Positions 26,325-34,691 of a stretch of DNA of 64,000 nt are shown here, in pieces. The translations under genes and the position numbers were made by a program. Source of the stretch: Bacteroidales bacterium (GTDB lineage Bacteria > Bacteroidota > Bacteroidia > Bacteroidales > Muribaculaceae); contig CAAGJW010000080.1 of assembly GCA_900770215.1 (NCBI GenBank), positions 1-64,000 on the forward strand. Direction: 5' to 3'. The notes under the pieces are model-generated. The model saw only the letters and a list, made by a program, of their open reading frames with translations. It had not been told where the DNA came from and searched no databases. The first letter of the stretch is position 1, and each line of letters opens with the position of its first letter.

Positions 26325-27650
26325 ATGATACTGAAACGCAAAATAGAAGATGAGATAAATGCCTATTTCACAAGCCACTCGACCAAGATGATGATCGTCG
26401 ACGGTGCACGGCAAGTGGGCAAGTCGTTTGTCATCAGGCACCTGGGCCAGCGGCAGTTTGCCAACTATATCGAAATCAACATGGAAGCCGACAAGCTGGG
26501 CGACCGCCTCTTTGCCGAAGCCAAGACGGTGAATGACTTCTATCTCTCACTGAGTATCGTGGCTGGCGACCGCCTGAAGGAGCGAGAAAACACCCTCGTG
26601 TTTATCGACGAGATCCAGGCCTACGACCACTTGCTCACTCTGGTCAAGTTTCTCATGCAGGATCGGCGGTTCACCTATATCGCCAGCGGATCGCTCCTGG
26701 GCGTCACACTCAAGAAGACGCAGTCGATACCCATAGGCAGCATTGTGCGCAAGCACATGTATCCGCTCGACTTCGAGGAGTTTCTTTGGGCCAACGGAGT
26801 GGCCCCGGCATTTGTCGACAGCCTGCGCCAGGCTTGGCAAGACAGGACCACGCTGCCCCAAAGCATTCACGACAAGATGATGGCGTTTTTCCGCACCTAT
26901 CTGCTCACAGGCGGCATGCCCGATGCAGTGAACACCTACATCACCACACATAACATCATCGAGACTCGGCAAATTCAAACCGACATACACGACCTCTACG
27001 GCGATGACGCGGCAAAATATGAAAAAGCTGCATCACGCAAGTTGAAAATCATGCGCATCTACCAGATGATACCTTCCAACATGGAGAACCGCAAAAAGCG
27101 CATTGTGGCCAAGGATATCGAAGGCAAGCAGGGCAAGCGCATGAACGACTACCTCGATGAGTTTGAATATCTCATTTCGTCGGGCATGGCACTCGGGGTG
27201 AAGGCAGTGAGCAAGCCCAGTTTCCCGCTGGTGCAAAACAGCGGCAAAAACCTGCTCAAGCTCTATCTCAACGATGTGGGACTGCTCACGAGTGTACTCT
27301 ATGGGCGCAATGTGATGCCCATTTTGCGCGACGAGAGAAGTGTGTACCTGGGAGCGGTCTACGAGTCGGTCGTCGCACAGGAATTGAAGGCCCACGGTCA
27401 CGACCTCTACTACTACGACAACAAGAAGCTGGGCGAAGTCGACTATCTCACCGACGACCAGCAGCGCCTCTCGGTTTTGCCCATCGAGGTGAAATCGGGC
27501 AAGGACTACACCGTGCACAGCGCGCTCGACCGCTTCTTGAGCATCGAGGAGTATCACGTCGCCGAGGGCTTGGTATTCTCCAACGAGCGCCGCGTGTGGC
27601 ACGAGCGAGGCATCACCTACCTGCCCATCTACTTCATCATGTTTGTGTAA
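26325..27650 (+). CDS. AAA_14/DUF4143-type ATPase with PD-(D/E)XK nuclease-like tail
   Basis: 441 residues from the ATG at 26325 (MILKRKIEDEINAYFTSH); an upstream TTG in the same frame lies inside the repeat array and is less likely. The ATPase part has Walker A GARQVGKS (27-34) and Walker B LVFIDE (Asp95, Glu96). The C-terminal domain keeps a PD-(D/E)XK signature: Glu347 in YESVVAQE, Asp373 in GEVDYL and Glu388-x-Lys390 in IEVKSGK. This family (AAA_14 + DUF4143) is widespread, often multicopy and of unknown function. It is flanked by phased 33-bp repeats and separates two licD genes, which suggests a mobile or self-regulated unit. Confidence 0.85.
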   Translation: MILKRKIEDEINAYFTSHSTKMMIVDGARQVGKSFVIRHLGQRQFANYIEINMEADKLGDRLFAEAKTVNDFYLSLSIVAGDRLKERENTLVFIDEIQAYDHLLTLVKFLMQDRRFTYIASGSLLGVTLKKTQSIPIGSIVRKHMYPLDFEEFLWANGVAPAFVDSLRQAWQDRTTLPQSIHDKMMAFFRTYLLTGGMPDAVNTYITTHNIIETRQIQTDIHDLYGDDAAKYEKAASRKLKIMRIYQMIPSNMENRKKRIVAKDIEGKQGKRMNDYLDEFEYLISSGMALGVKAVSKPSFPLVQNSGKNLLKLYLNDVGLLTSVLYGRNVMPILRDERSVYLGAVYESVVAQELKAHGHDLYYYDNKKLGEVDYLTDDQQRLSVLPIEVKSGKDYTVHSALDRFLSIEEYHVAEGLVFSNERRVWHERGITYLPIYFIMFV

Positions 27651-27680
27651 ACATGCGGCCAAATTTCATTCCACACCGTG

Positions 27681-27765
27681 CCGCATTGTAGTTTTAGGTG
27701 GCCGATTTTGATGGAAAAGTGTAGTTTCGGCTTGCCCATTTCGATAGAAAAGTGTAGTTTTGCAA
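27681..27765 (+). repeat. 33-bp-period repeat array downstream of the ATPase gene
   Basis: GAAAAGTG recurs at 27714 and 27747 (33 bp apart), and a decayed unit in the same phase (TGTAGTTTT from 27687) precedes them. The 63 bp at 27703-27765 match 26235-26297 at 62 of 63 positions (one A/G change near the centre). The copies are in direct orientation, which is what a duplicated boundary or cassette end would give. Confidence 0.88.
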
Positions 27766-27873
27766 TACCACAAACAAGCAACAAGCATGGCTATGCCGAT
27801 GAATCACAGCGCGTTTTGACGTTGCAAGCCCAACACTAGACGCTGTTGCTCATCACGACAGCCCGCAAGCATC

Positions 27874-28656
27874 ATGAAACAGATTACCGACATCAAGGAG
27901 CTGCGCAGCATCCAAATCAACATTCTGCGCGAGATTCACAACTTCTGCACAGCGCATGATATCACCTATTTCCTTTCAAGTGGAACATTGTTGGGGGCTG
28001 TGAGGCACAAGGGTTACATCCCTTGGGACGACGACCTCGACATCTACATGCCACGTGAGAGCTACGAGCGGTTTCTGCAACAGTATCATGACGACGGACG
28101 CTACCGAATCTATGCCCCTGATCGAATAAAAAAGTACTTCTACACCTTTGCCAAACTTGTCGACACATCCACGCTGCTTGTGGAGCAAGCGACGCAGGGG
28201 TTCAAGATAGGCGTGTATGTCGATATTTTCCCTCTCGACTACATCAGCGATGACCCTGCTGTGCAGCAACGGGTGTTCGACAAAAAGAAACTGCTCTACA
28301 AGATACGCCGTTGCAAAATCTCGAAATCCAACCCGTTGAAGTCGACACTGGGCTATTGCTGCTACAAGATGGTGCCACTATCGGTGAAACAGCTGGAAAA
28401 AATGATATGCCGTCTCATCGCCACCTCATCACCCACGCACACAGTGTGCAACCTCACCGAGGCAGGGCCGTTGACCATCAAGGGATGCTTCCCGGCTGCC
28501 GATGTGGCAAAATCGGTCGAGATCGAGTTTGAGGGCCGCAAATTCATGACGATGGCAGGTTATGACGACTATCTCACCCACACCTATGGCGACTACATGA
28601 CGCTTCCTCCTATAGAGCAGCGCGTAACGCATAAGTTTGAGGCCTACTGGTTGTAA
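27874..28656 (+). CDS. LicD-family phosphotransferase, copy 2
   Basis: 260 residues. The N-terminus (MKQITDIKELRSIQINILRE) and GTLLGAVRHKGYIPWDDDLD mirror copy 1, including the Asp cluster, GVYVDIFPLDYI and TVCNLTEAG. By eye the two paralogues share more than half their residues. Codon use is less GC-rich than in copy 1. It is predicted to transfer a phospho-amino-alcohol from a CDP donor to a surface sugar. Two copies suggest two acceptor sites or two donors. Confidence 0.87.
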   Translation: MKQITDIKELRSIQINILREIHNFCTAHDITYFLSSGTLLGAVRHKGYIPWDDDLDIYMPRESYERFLQQYHDDGRYRIYAPDRIKKYFYTFAKLVDTSTLLVEQATQGFKIGVYVDIFPLDYISDDPAVQQRVFDKKKLLYKIRRCKISKSNPLKSTLGYCCYKMVPLSVKQLEKMICRLIATSSPTHTVCNLTEAGPLTIKGCFPAADVAKSVEIEFEGRKFMTMAGYDDYLTHTYGDYMTLPPIEQRVTHKFEAYWL

Positions 28657-28677
28657 ATTCGATATTTCTCAAGACCG

Positions 28678-28803
28678 TTAAATCCAGAATTTCTTGTCCT
28701 CTATCACCTGTTGCATCGATGGAGCTCGTTGCCGCAACATTTCATAAATGTGGTGAGCAAACACGATGTCGTGCAGGCTTGGTCCTGTAATTTGTTGAAA
28801 AAA
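28678..28803 (-). pseudogene. C-terminal relic of an unidentified protein
   Basis: A 41-codon minus-strand frame ends at TAA (28680-28678) and reads ITGPSLHDIVFAHHIYEMLR, then QRAPSMQQVIEDKKFWI. It looks like a natural protein C-terminus but has no start, and an in-frame TGA cuts it at 28804-28806, right beside the IS66-type gene. It is probably the tail of a gene cut by insertion or deletion. A sugar oxidoreductase (Gfo/Idh/MocA-like) end is possible but unproven. Confidence 0.45.
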
Positions 28804-28814
28804 TCACAGCTCTT

Positions 28815-29111
28815 ATGTTCAATCTCAACGAGAATAATCAGTTTTTCATTTCCAATCTTTCCACCGATATGAGGTTGGGCATAAATAAAACTTGCGGCAA
28901 GGTGCTCCAGTGGGGGCGCATCCGAACGGACGGCATGGTCTATGTCTTCGTGGGGAAGACGCGCAAGATCATGAAGCTCCTTCACTGGAAACGCGAGAAC
29001 TACATGATGTGCTACAAGAGGCTTGGGATGGACAGATTCGCCCTGCGGCTGTTCCCCGCCTGCCAGAAGGCGGGGGCCCCGCAAATCCGCTGGGACGAGC
29101 TGGTGCTTTAA
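28815..29111 (+). mobile_element. tnpB: IS66-family accessory gene (TnpB/Orf2), solitary remnant
   Basis: 98 residues: MFNLNENNQFFISNLSTDMR, LGINKTCG, MVYVFVGKTRKIMKLLHWKR and YMMCYKRLGMDRFAL match the IS66 Orf2 (TnpB) family, including the conserved STDMR and KLLHW motifs. IS66 elements normally encode tnpA, tnpB and a large transposase tnpC. Neither partner is present here, and the next gene begins 16 bp on, so the element is a remnant. It marks an insertion at the border between GC-rich and AT-richer DNA. Confidence 0.8.
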
Positions 29112-29127
29112 TCGATAACGTAATTTA

Positions 29128-30132
29128 TTATTTTATCATTTTATTTCCCCAAGCATAGACTTTTTTTATAAACATAGCGTCAATATGATTTTTTAACGCC
29201 AATGAATGGATGAATCTCAGGCCATAGCCGAAATCTTCCTTAAAATATCTACTGTTCACATCTGGAATCCAACCTTTCTCTGTATGAATCATTGGCGATT
29301 TTATGCCTTTGAAAGCTTTTATGCTACTAATCTTATTACAAAGTGATATCGCATCATGACTTTCATAGTAATTCAAAACTGGCGGAATAGCTCCTTTCCT
29401 AACCCCCAGTTCATCCAACAAATGCTGGAACTCATTATCCATGTCTATATAAAGCTGGGCAGCCTCTGGAGTCCATTCCTCATAAAATAGTGATTGCCGC
29501 GGATAATAGACTCCATCATGCCAATTGCTCCACATTGAATATAATCGGGACGTATGAAGCAATGGATTACTATTTGACAAACTTACTTCTAAATAATTGT
29601 CAAGCAATTCTACTGGAACACTGAAAAGGTCTGATAATAAAGAGCGTAATGTCTCTACATCATTAAAATTTTCAATTACAACTTTCAGAGAGGTCTTAGT
29701 TCCCAATAGGTTTGCTTTATGACCATATTCTTCTATCCTTGAAATAAAAGGAACCCTTTGAAATCCAAAAATCGGTTGCCTGGGAATTATATCATGAGCT
29801 TGAAAAAAGAACCCCGTACTTGATACTATTGAACCTACAATCGTGTTGGGCCTCAAGTAAGGTTTTATCTTTTGTATTTCCTCACGGATATACATTCCTG
29901 GCAAACATATTATTACAATATCGGAATAAGGTATACTGTCTTCAGGATTGTCTGAGATATTAGTTAGATTGCCTGTGATATAACTAGAGTCAGGCAAAGT
30001 AATTATTAATTGCTTTGCCCACAATCTGGGATGCCCAGTAAGTAAAGATACTTTAGTATTGGGCTTTGCGGCAAGATAACCACCAACAACATGTCCGAGA
30101 TTACCTCCACCACATATACATATATTCTTCAT
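29128..30132 (-). CDS. NAD(P)-dependent opine/octopine dehydrogenase-family protein
   Basis: 334 residues. A Rossmann fingerprint (ICICGGGNLGHVVGGYLAAK) is followed by VIICLPGMYIREEIQKIKPY and a C-terminal helical domain (LSNSNPLLHTSRLYSMWSNW). His in LLHTSRL corresponds to the conserved Octopine_DH substrate region. Such enzymes reductively join an amino group to a 2-oxo acid. The gene is 2 bp downstream of the fused cytidylyltransferase/PLP gene and clearly in the same operon. It is AT-richer than the GC-rich surroundings. The amine substrate is unknown; an amino-alcohol phosphate made by its neighbour is a reasonable guess. Confidence 0.75.
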   Translation of the reverse strand: MKNICICGGGNLGHVVGGYLAAKPNTKVSLLTGHPRLWAKQLIITLPDSSYITGNLTNISDNPEDSIPYSDIVIICLPGMYIREEIQKIKPYLRPNTIVGSIVSSTGFFFQAHDIIPRQPIFGFQRVPFISRIEEYGHKANLLGTKTSLKVVIENFNDVETLRSLLSDLFSVPVELLDNYLEVSLSNSNPLLHTSRLYSMWSNWHDGVYYPRQSLFYEEWTPEAAQLYIDMDNEFQHLLDELGVRKGAIPPVLNYYESHDAISLCNKISSIKAFKGIKSPMIHTEKGWIPDVNSRYFKEDFGYGLRFIHSLALKNHIDAMFIKKVYAWGNKMIK

Positions 30133-30134
30133 TT

Positions 30135-31952
30135 TCAGAACGTTTTTAGAATTCTAATCAACTTCTCGTTATCTTTACGGTCTCTTATTGAGAGGCGTAT
30201 AAGTTGCATGCCAGTCTCACCCATATTTCGTTTCAGAGAGCAATTGCTAATGATGATGTCATTGTCTATTAGTTTCTGAGTGAGTTCTGCAGAAGTATAT
30301 TTGTCAGTAACCTCGCAAAGGAAAAAGTTTGCCTGTGAGGGAATGACCCTTAGGTAAGGGATCTTTTTGAGTTCATTATAGAAGCGCTCTCGCTCCTCGG
30401 TAAACTTGGCGCAAGCAAGACGATAGTCGTTTGCATATTTTCCAAATATCTGCATGTAAAACTCGGCAAAGGAATTGATGTTCCATATGGGCACCTCTTT
30501 CTTGATTTTTGCGATCAAGGCTTTGTCGCCCGATGCAAGGATGCCAAGTCGCAAGCCAGGTACGCCATAGGACTTGCTTATCGATTTCATCACCATCATG
30601 TTGGGGAAACTCTCCAGTATCTCATCGTGGAGCACACTGTTGCTATCGTGGTCCGAGGCAAAGTCAACAAAACTCTCATCCACGAGCAGGTCAATCTGCT
30701 TCTGCTTGCTCCACTGGGCCAACCGCATTATATCGCGCTGGGCAATGAAGTTGCCCGAGGGGTTGTCGGGATTGATGAGCAACAACAGCTTGATGTCCTT
30801 GTCGTCAAAGTAGCTCATGAGGTCGTCGGCTGTGTAGACAAAATCCTTGTTATGGATTACATAAGGTACAATCTGCTCGGGCTTGAGGCGGTTGGGGTAC
30901 TCGTCGAATGTAGGAAATACTACTCCTACCTTGGCTTGGGCATGTGATTCCATCACCACCTTTATGAGCTCAGCAGCCCCATTGCCCACCACGATGTAAT
31001 CTTGGTTTACTTCGAAGTACTTGCCTGCGAGCAAGGAATTAACCCACATGCCCGATGGATATTCTGAGATCAGGGTGTCGAAGTTGCTACGCAACTCATC
31101 TTTCATGCGTTGCGTGGGGAAGAAGGGATTCACAAGGTAGCAGTAGTCAAGCAACTTGGGGAAACGCCAAAAGCCGCCATAACGCTTATGGTACTCATGG
31201 TATTTCACCTCGCCTTTACTGAAAATAGTAGAGGCAATGTCAAGGTCTTGAACGTCATCGATTTCATACCACTTGCGATCGCCTATAGGAAGTGCCTTGA
31301 GACTGGATTTGTGAAGCAGCGTGATGACTCTAAGCACCTGTTCGTAGTACTCGTTGTAACCCATAACTTTGCTATAGGCTTCCAGGAATGGCACATATTC
31401 ATGCCGTGAGAAGTCGCGGCTGAATTTGTATATATTTACCGTCTTGTAATAGATATCTACGTCTTCATATCTGAAAGCTGCCTTGGGCACGAAGTTCACA
31501 ATGTCGTTCTTGTCGTTGATGCACACCATTGTGCCGTCCATCCACGTCTCATATTTTGCCACCAGTGCCAGGTTGGGCACAGGCGAGTCGACGAGCATCT
31601 TGAGCATGCTGTCCTCAAAAATAAGGTCTGATTCAAGCAACAAAGTGTCGTCCTCACACAGCTTGTCCTTTGCCATTGCAAGCGAATAAATGTTGTTGGT
31701 CTTCTCGTATAATGGATTTTCAACATATTCAATCTTTAGCACATCATCGTAGCGGTGTCCGATGTACTCTTTGAGTTCTTTTCCTTTGTAGCCTACGACA
31801 AGCACAAGTCGGTCGATGTGTATCTGCACAAGTTGGTTGATGACGCGGTCGATGAGGCTCACGCCGTTTACCTCGACCATGCACTTCGTATTGTTTTTAG
31901 TATATTTGCCCAGGCGTTTGCCTTGCCCTGCTGCTAATATGATTGCTTGCAT
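30135..31952 (-). CDS. Bifunctional LicC-type cytidylyltransferase / PLP-dependent (HisC/CobD-like) enzyme
   Basis: 605 residues. Residues 1-240 are a nucleotidyltransferase (IILAAGQGKRLGKYTKNNTK; LLESDLIFED), typical of LicC/choline-phosphate cytidylyltransferases. Residues 250-605 are a fold-type I, class I/II PLP domain (VVGNGAAELIKVVMES; LINPDNPSGNF; LLVDESFVDF; SISKSYGVPGLRLGIL with Lys460). PntC proteins fuse a LicC-like domain to a class V aminoethylphosphonate transaminase, but the PLP part here is HisC/CobD-like, so decarboxylation or transamination of an amino-acid phosphate is more likely. The expected output is a CDP-activated amino alcohol for the LicD transferases. Distinctly AT-richer than flanking genes, it looks transferred. 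Confidence 0.8.
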   Translation of the reverse strand: MQAIILAAGQGKRLGKYTKNNTKCMVEVNGVSLIDRVINQLVQIHIDRLVLVVGYKGKELKEYIGHRYDDVLKIEYVENPLYEKTNNIYSLAMAKDKLCEDDTLLLESDLIFEDSMLKMLVDSPVPNLALVAKYETWMDGTMVCINDKNDIVNFVPKAAFRYEDVDIYYKTVNIYKFSRDFSRHEYVPFLEAYSKVMGYNEYYEQVLRVITLLHKSSLKALPIGDRKWYEIDDVQDLDIASTIFSKGEVKYHEYHKRYGGFWRFPKLLDYCYLVNPFFPTQRMKDELRSNFDTLISEYPSGMWVNSLLAGKYFEVNQDYIVVGNGAAELIKVVMESHAQAKVGVVFPTFDEYPNRLKPEQIVPYVIHNKDFVYTADDLMSYFDDKDIKLLLLINPDNPSGNFIAQRDIMRLAQWSKQKQIDLLVDESFVDFASDHDSNSVLHDEILESFPNMMVMKSISKSYGVPGLRLGILASGDKALIAKIKKEVPIWNINSFAEFYMQIFGKYANDYRLACAKFTEERERFYNELKKIPYLRVIPSQANFFLCEVTDKYTSAELTQKLIDNDIIISNCSLKRNMGETGMQLIRLSIRDRKDNEKLIRILKTF

Positions 31953-32015
31953 GCGATTTATGTGTGTAATAGTTGTTAATTTCAGTTAGTCCTGTGGGAC
32001 TTTTTTTATTTTACA

Positions 32016-32023
32016 CAAAAATA
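32016..32023 (-). promoter_or_regulatory. -7 element for the cytidylyltransferase/opine-dehydrogenase operon
   Basis: The minus strand reads TATTTTTG (32023-32016), a TAnnTTTG box 63 bp before the ATG at 31952. No good -33 box is seen. A small AGTCC/GGACT hairpin with an A/T run (31988-32008) lies in the leader. Confidence 0.35.
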
Positions 32024-32122
32024 CAAAAATCGAGAATACACAGAAGCGAGATTTTCGTTTTTTTTCAATACTAAAGCTAAAGTCCAAGATCATGTAAAGA
32101 AAGTTGTTAACTTTGCAGCAAT

Positions 32123-32620
32123 ATGGAGGACTTTGCAGCGATCGACTTTGAGACGGCCAACAGGGAGCCGTCGAGTGTGTGCTCGGTGGGGGTGGTAGTG
32201 GTGCGCGGCGGCGTGATTGTCGACGAGTGCTACAGCTTGATATGCCCCGAGCCCGACTACTACAGCTACTACAACACGCGGGTGCACGGCCTCACCAAGC
32301 GCGACACGGCAGGGGCGCCTGTGTTTCCCACGGTGTGGGCCGGCATTGCGCCGCGCATCGCAGGACTCACGCTGGTGGCCCACAACAAGGCCTTCGACGA
32401 GCGTTGCCTCAAGGCGGTGTTTCGCACCTATGGCATGGATTATCCCGACTACACCTTTGCCTGCACGCTGGCCGCTGCGCGCCGCAAGTGGAAGCGGGGC
32501 GCCGTGCCCGACCACAGCCTCGACACCATTGCCCGGCTGTGTGGCTTCGAGCTCAAGCGCCACCACAATGCCCTGGCCGACGCCGAGGCTTGCGCCGCCA
32601 TTGCCATGAAGATCATGTGA
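32123..32620 (+). CDS. DnaQ-like 3'-5' exonuclease (DEDDh)
   Basis: 165 residues that form one exonuclease domain: AAIDFETANREPSSVCSVGV gives Asp8 and Glu10 (Exo I), LVAHNKAFDERCL the Exo II Asp, and HHNALADAEA the His and Asp of Exo III. It resembles stand-alone epsilon-subunit-like exonucleases that trim DNA or RNA 3' ends; no polymerase domain is attached. A TAACTTTG box at 32108-32115 leaves almost no leader before the ATG. Confidence 0.88.
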   Translation: MEDFAAIDFETANREPSSVCSVGVVVVRGGVIVDECYSLICPEPDYYSYYNTRVHGLTKRDTAGAPVFPTVWAGIAPRIAGLTLVAHNKAFDERCLKAVFRTYGMDYPDYTFACTLAAARRKWKRGAVPDHSLDTIARLCGFELKRHHNALADAEACAAIAMKIM

Positions 32621-32648
32621 CGTGGCCACAGCCTGTGTGGCCTTACTC

Positions 32649-33563
32649 TCACGACAGCACCACAAGCGGAATGATGAGCAGCAAGGTGAAGATGAGCATG
32701 TTGCGCGCAGTGGCACCGAGCAGGGGGTTGAGCTGTGCCCCCTCGCTGCGGCGCAAGCGCATCCAGGTGTAGAAGTGCATGTTGATGTAGACTACCGGGG
32801 CCAGTAGCGCCCACAGGGGCATGGTGTAGTAGATGCGCAGCCACAGCACGGCAAGCACGCCGAGGGCCAGGAAGCCGTTGGCCAGATAGGCCAGCCGGGC
32901 GGCCGGGCGGCCGAAAACCACCACCGAGGTGCGTTTGCCCGCCTCGCGGTCGTCGTCCACGTCGCGGTAGTTGTTGACCAGCAGCACATTCACGCCCATG
33001 AAGCCGATGGCAATGCCTGCCATCACGGCATAGGGGCCAAATGTGCCAGCCACGACATAGTAGGTGAAAATCACCGGCACCAGGCCGTAGAACAGGAACA
33101 CCGCCACCTCGCCCAGGGCGTGATAGCTCAACGGATAGGGGCCGGCGCTGTAGGCCAGCGCGCCCAACGCCACCAGCACGCCCACGCCCAGGAGCATGAG
33201 CCAGTTGTTGTAGTTGTAGCCAGGGTCGACCCAGGCGAGCATGCACAGCCCCACAAGGCAAGTGATGCCCAAGAGTGTGAACATGACGCGTCGCATGACG
33301 GCAGGCTTGATGTCGCCCTCGGTCACGCCGCGCCTGAAGCCCGCACGGCCCTTCTTGTCGGCGCCGCTCTTGTAGTCGTAGTACTCGTTGGCAAAGTTGG
33401 ACACCACCTGGGCCAGCAAGGCAAACACAAGGCACAGCAGGGCCGGAGCCATCCTGAAAGCATGGTTCCACTTGGCCAGTCCCAGGGCGATGAGCACACC
33501 GCTGAGCGAGACCGGCAGCGTGCGCAGGCGCACGGCCTCGAGCCATATTTTGAATTGTTTCAT
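32649..33563 (-). CDS. menA: 1,4-dihydroxy-2-naphthoate polyprenyltransferase
   Basis: 304 residues from the ATG at 33563 (MKQFKIWLEAVRLRTLPVSL); upstream in-frame ATGs would add a non-conserved tail. UbiA-family membrane enzyme with about nine helices. The prenyl-diphosphate motifs are NFANEYYDYKSGADKKGR (N-x3-D-x3-D type) and NNYRDVDDDREAGKRT. MenA attaches the polyprenyl chain to DHNA in menaquinone synthesis, the sole quinone route in Bacteroidales. No other men genes lie nearby. Convergent with the exonuclease gene. Confidence 0.92.
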   Translation of the reverse strand: MKQFKIWLEAVRLRTLPVSLSGVLIALGLAKWNHAFRMAPALLCLVFALLAQVVSNFANEYYDYKSGADKKGRAGFRRGVTEGDIKPAVMRRVMFTLLGITCLVGLCMLAWVDPGYNYNNWLMLLGVGVLVALGALAYSAGPYPLSYHALGEVAVFLFYGLVPVIFTYYVVAGTFGPYAVMAGIAIGFMGVNVLLVNNYRDVDDDREAGKRTSVVVFGRPAARLAYLANGFLALGVLAVLWLRIYYTMPLWALLAPVVYINMHFYTWMRLRRSEGAQLNPLLGATARNMLIFTLLLIIPLVVLS

Positions 33564-33665
33564 GAGCGTTGCAAGATTTTGCGCAAAGTTACTCATTTTG
33601 TTGAAAAATTTATCTACATTTGCGAGACTATATACAATGCACTCCACACAACGACAAGCACAACG

Positions 33666-34691
33666 ATGAACAAGAATCTGGCACTCATCATCGGCATCAT
33701 GGCAGCCCTCATGCTATCGGCTTGCACCCATAGGCGCCAGGCCGTGCCCGAGCCGTGCCGCGCGGTGTACTACTGGCGCACGGTGTTCAGGCTCGACACA
33801 GCCGAGCGGCACTTTCTGGCCCGCAACCACGTGAGGAAAGTGTACATGCGCTACTTCGACGTGGTGGCCGGCAAGCAGGGGCAGCCCGTGCCCAACGCCA
33901 CCATCAGGTTTGCCCAGGCCGTGCCGCGCGGCATCGAGGTAGTGCCCACCGTGTTTGTCATGAACGACTGCTTGAGCCAGGACATCGCTCAGCTGGCCCG
34001 TCGCATTGTGGAGCGCGTGGCACAGATGAACGCGACCAACGACATTGCCGGCGTGAAAGAGCTGCAAGTCGACTGTGACTGGACGCGCTCGACCCAGCGG
34101 GTGTACTTCGCCCTCCTGCGCCAGGTGAAGCAAGCGTTGCAGGCACGGGGCATGCGGCTCTCGGTCACCATCAGGCTGCACCAGCTCGCCATGGCACCGC
34201 CACCCTGCGACTACGGCGTGCTCATGATGTACAACACCGGCGACCTCACCCGGGCAGGCGACCGCAACCCGATACTCGACCCGCGCGACGTGGCGCCCTA
34301 CCTGCGGCACATCGCCGGCTACGGGCTGCCGCTGTGTGCAGCCTACCCCGTTTTCAGCTTCAAGCTGCTCTTTGCCGGCACCACCTACAAAAGCATGCTC
34401 TACGACGCCGACCTGACCGACACGCTCGTGTTCCGGCGCGTGGCGCCACAGCGCTATGTGGTGATATCGAGCCGCGACCTGCCCTCGTCGCTCACCGACG
34501 ACTACACCCACGTCGACGTGGGCGACAGTGTGATCGTGCGCCAGGTGCCGGCCACGGTCATTATCAAGCTACACGACGAGCTGGGCCGCAGGCGGCCGGG
34601 CATCAACGACCAAGTGATCATTTATGATTTAGAATCAAGCAATATCAACCACTACAAACAGCAAGACTATGAACAGATTTATCACCCTTAG
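33666..34691 (+). CDS. Lipoprotein with TIM-barrel-like domain
   Basis: 341 residues with a lipoprotein signal (IIGIMAALMLSAC, Cys near residue 20). The body (VRKVYMRYFDVVAGKQGQPV; VKELQVDCDWTRSTQRVYFA; YGVLMMYNTGDLT; LPLCAAYPVFSFKLL) has the strand-helix rhythm of a TIM barrel and recalls DUF3142/GH18-like proteins, which also have a Q-x-D-x-D/DW strand. A catalytic acid is not certain. The last 23 bp overlap the start of the next gene, so the two form a translationally coupled pair. Function unknown, probably envelope glycan-related. Confidence 0.7.
   Translation: MNKNLALIIGIMAALMLSACTHRRQAVPEPCRAVYYWRTVFRLDTAERHFLARNHVRKVYMRYFDVVAGKQGQPVPNATIRFAQAVPRGIEVVPTVFVMNDCLSQDIAQLARRIVERVAQMNATNDIAGVKELQVDCDWTRSTQRVYFALLRQVKQALQARGMRLSVTIRLHQLAMAPPPCDYGVLMMYNTGDLTRAGDRNPILDPRDVAPYLRHIAGYGLPLCAAYPVFSFKLLFAGTTYKSMLYDADLTDTLVFRRVAPQRYVVISSRDLPSSLTDDYTHVDVGDSVIVRQVPATVIIKLHDELGRRRPGINDQVIIYDLESSNINHYKQQDYEQIYHP

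Noticed and set aside
28704..29084. A 126-codon minus-strand ORF
   Set aside because: It is antisense to the IS66 tnpB gene, which has conserved motifs. Its own translation shows none.
30135..31952. Aminoethylphosphonate (PntC) enzyme
   Set aside because: The PLP domain is HisC/CobD-like rather than class V, and no PEP mutase or phosphonopyruvate decarboxylase lies in the window. It is kept only as an alternative.
31988..32008. Intrinsic terminator on the plus strand
   Set aside because: The stem is only 5 bp and there is no plus-strand gene upstream; it lies in the leader of a minus-strand operon.
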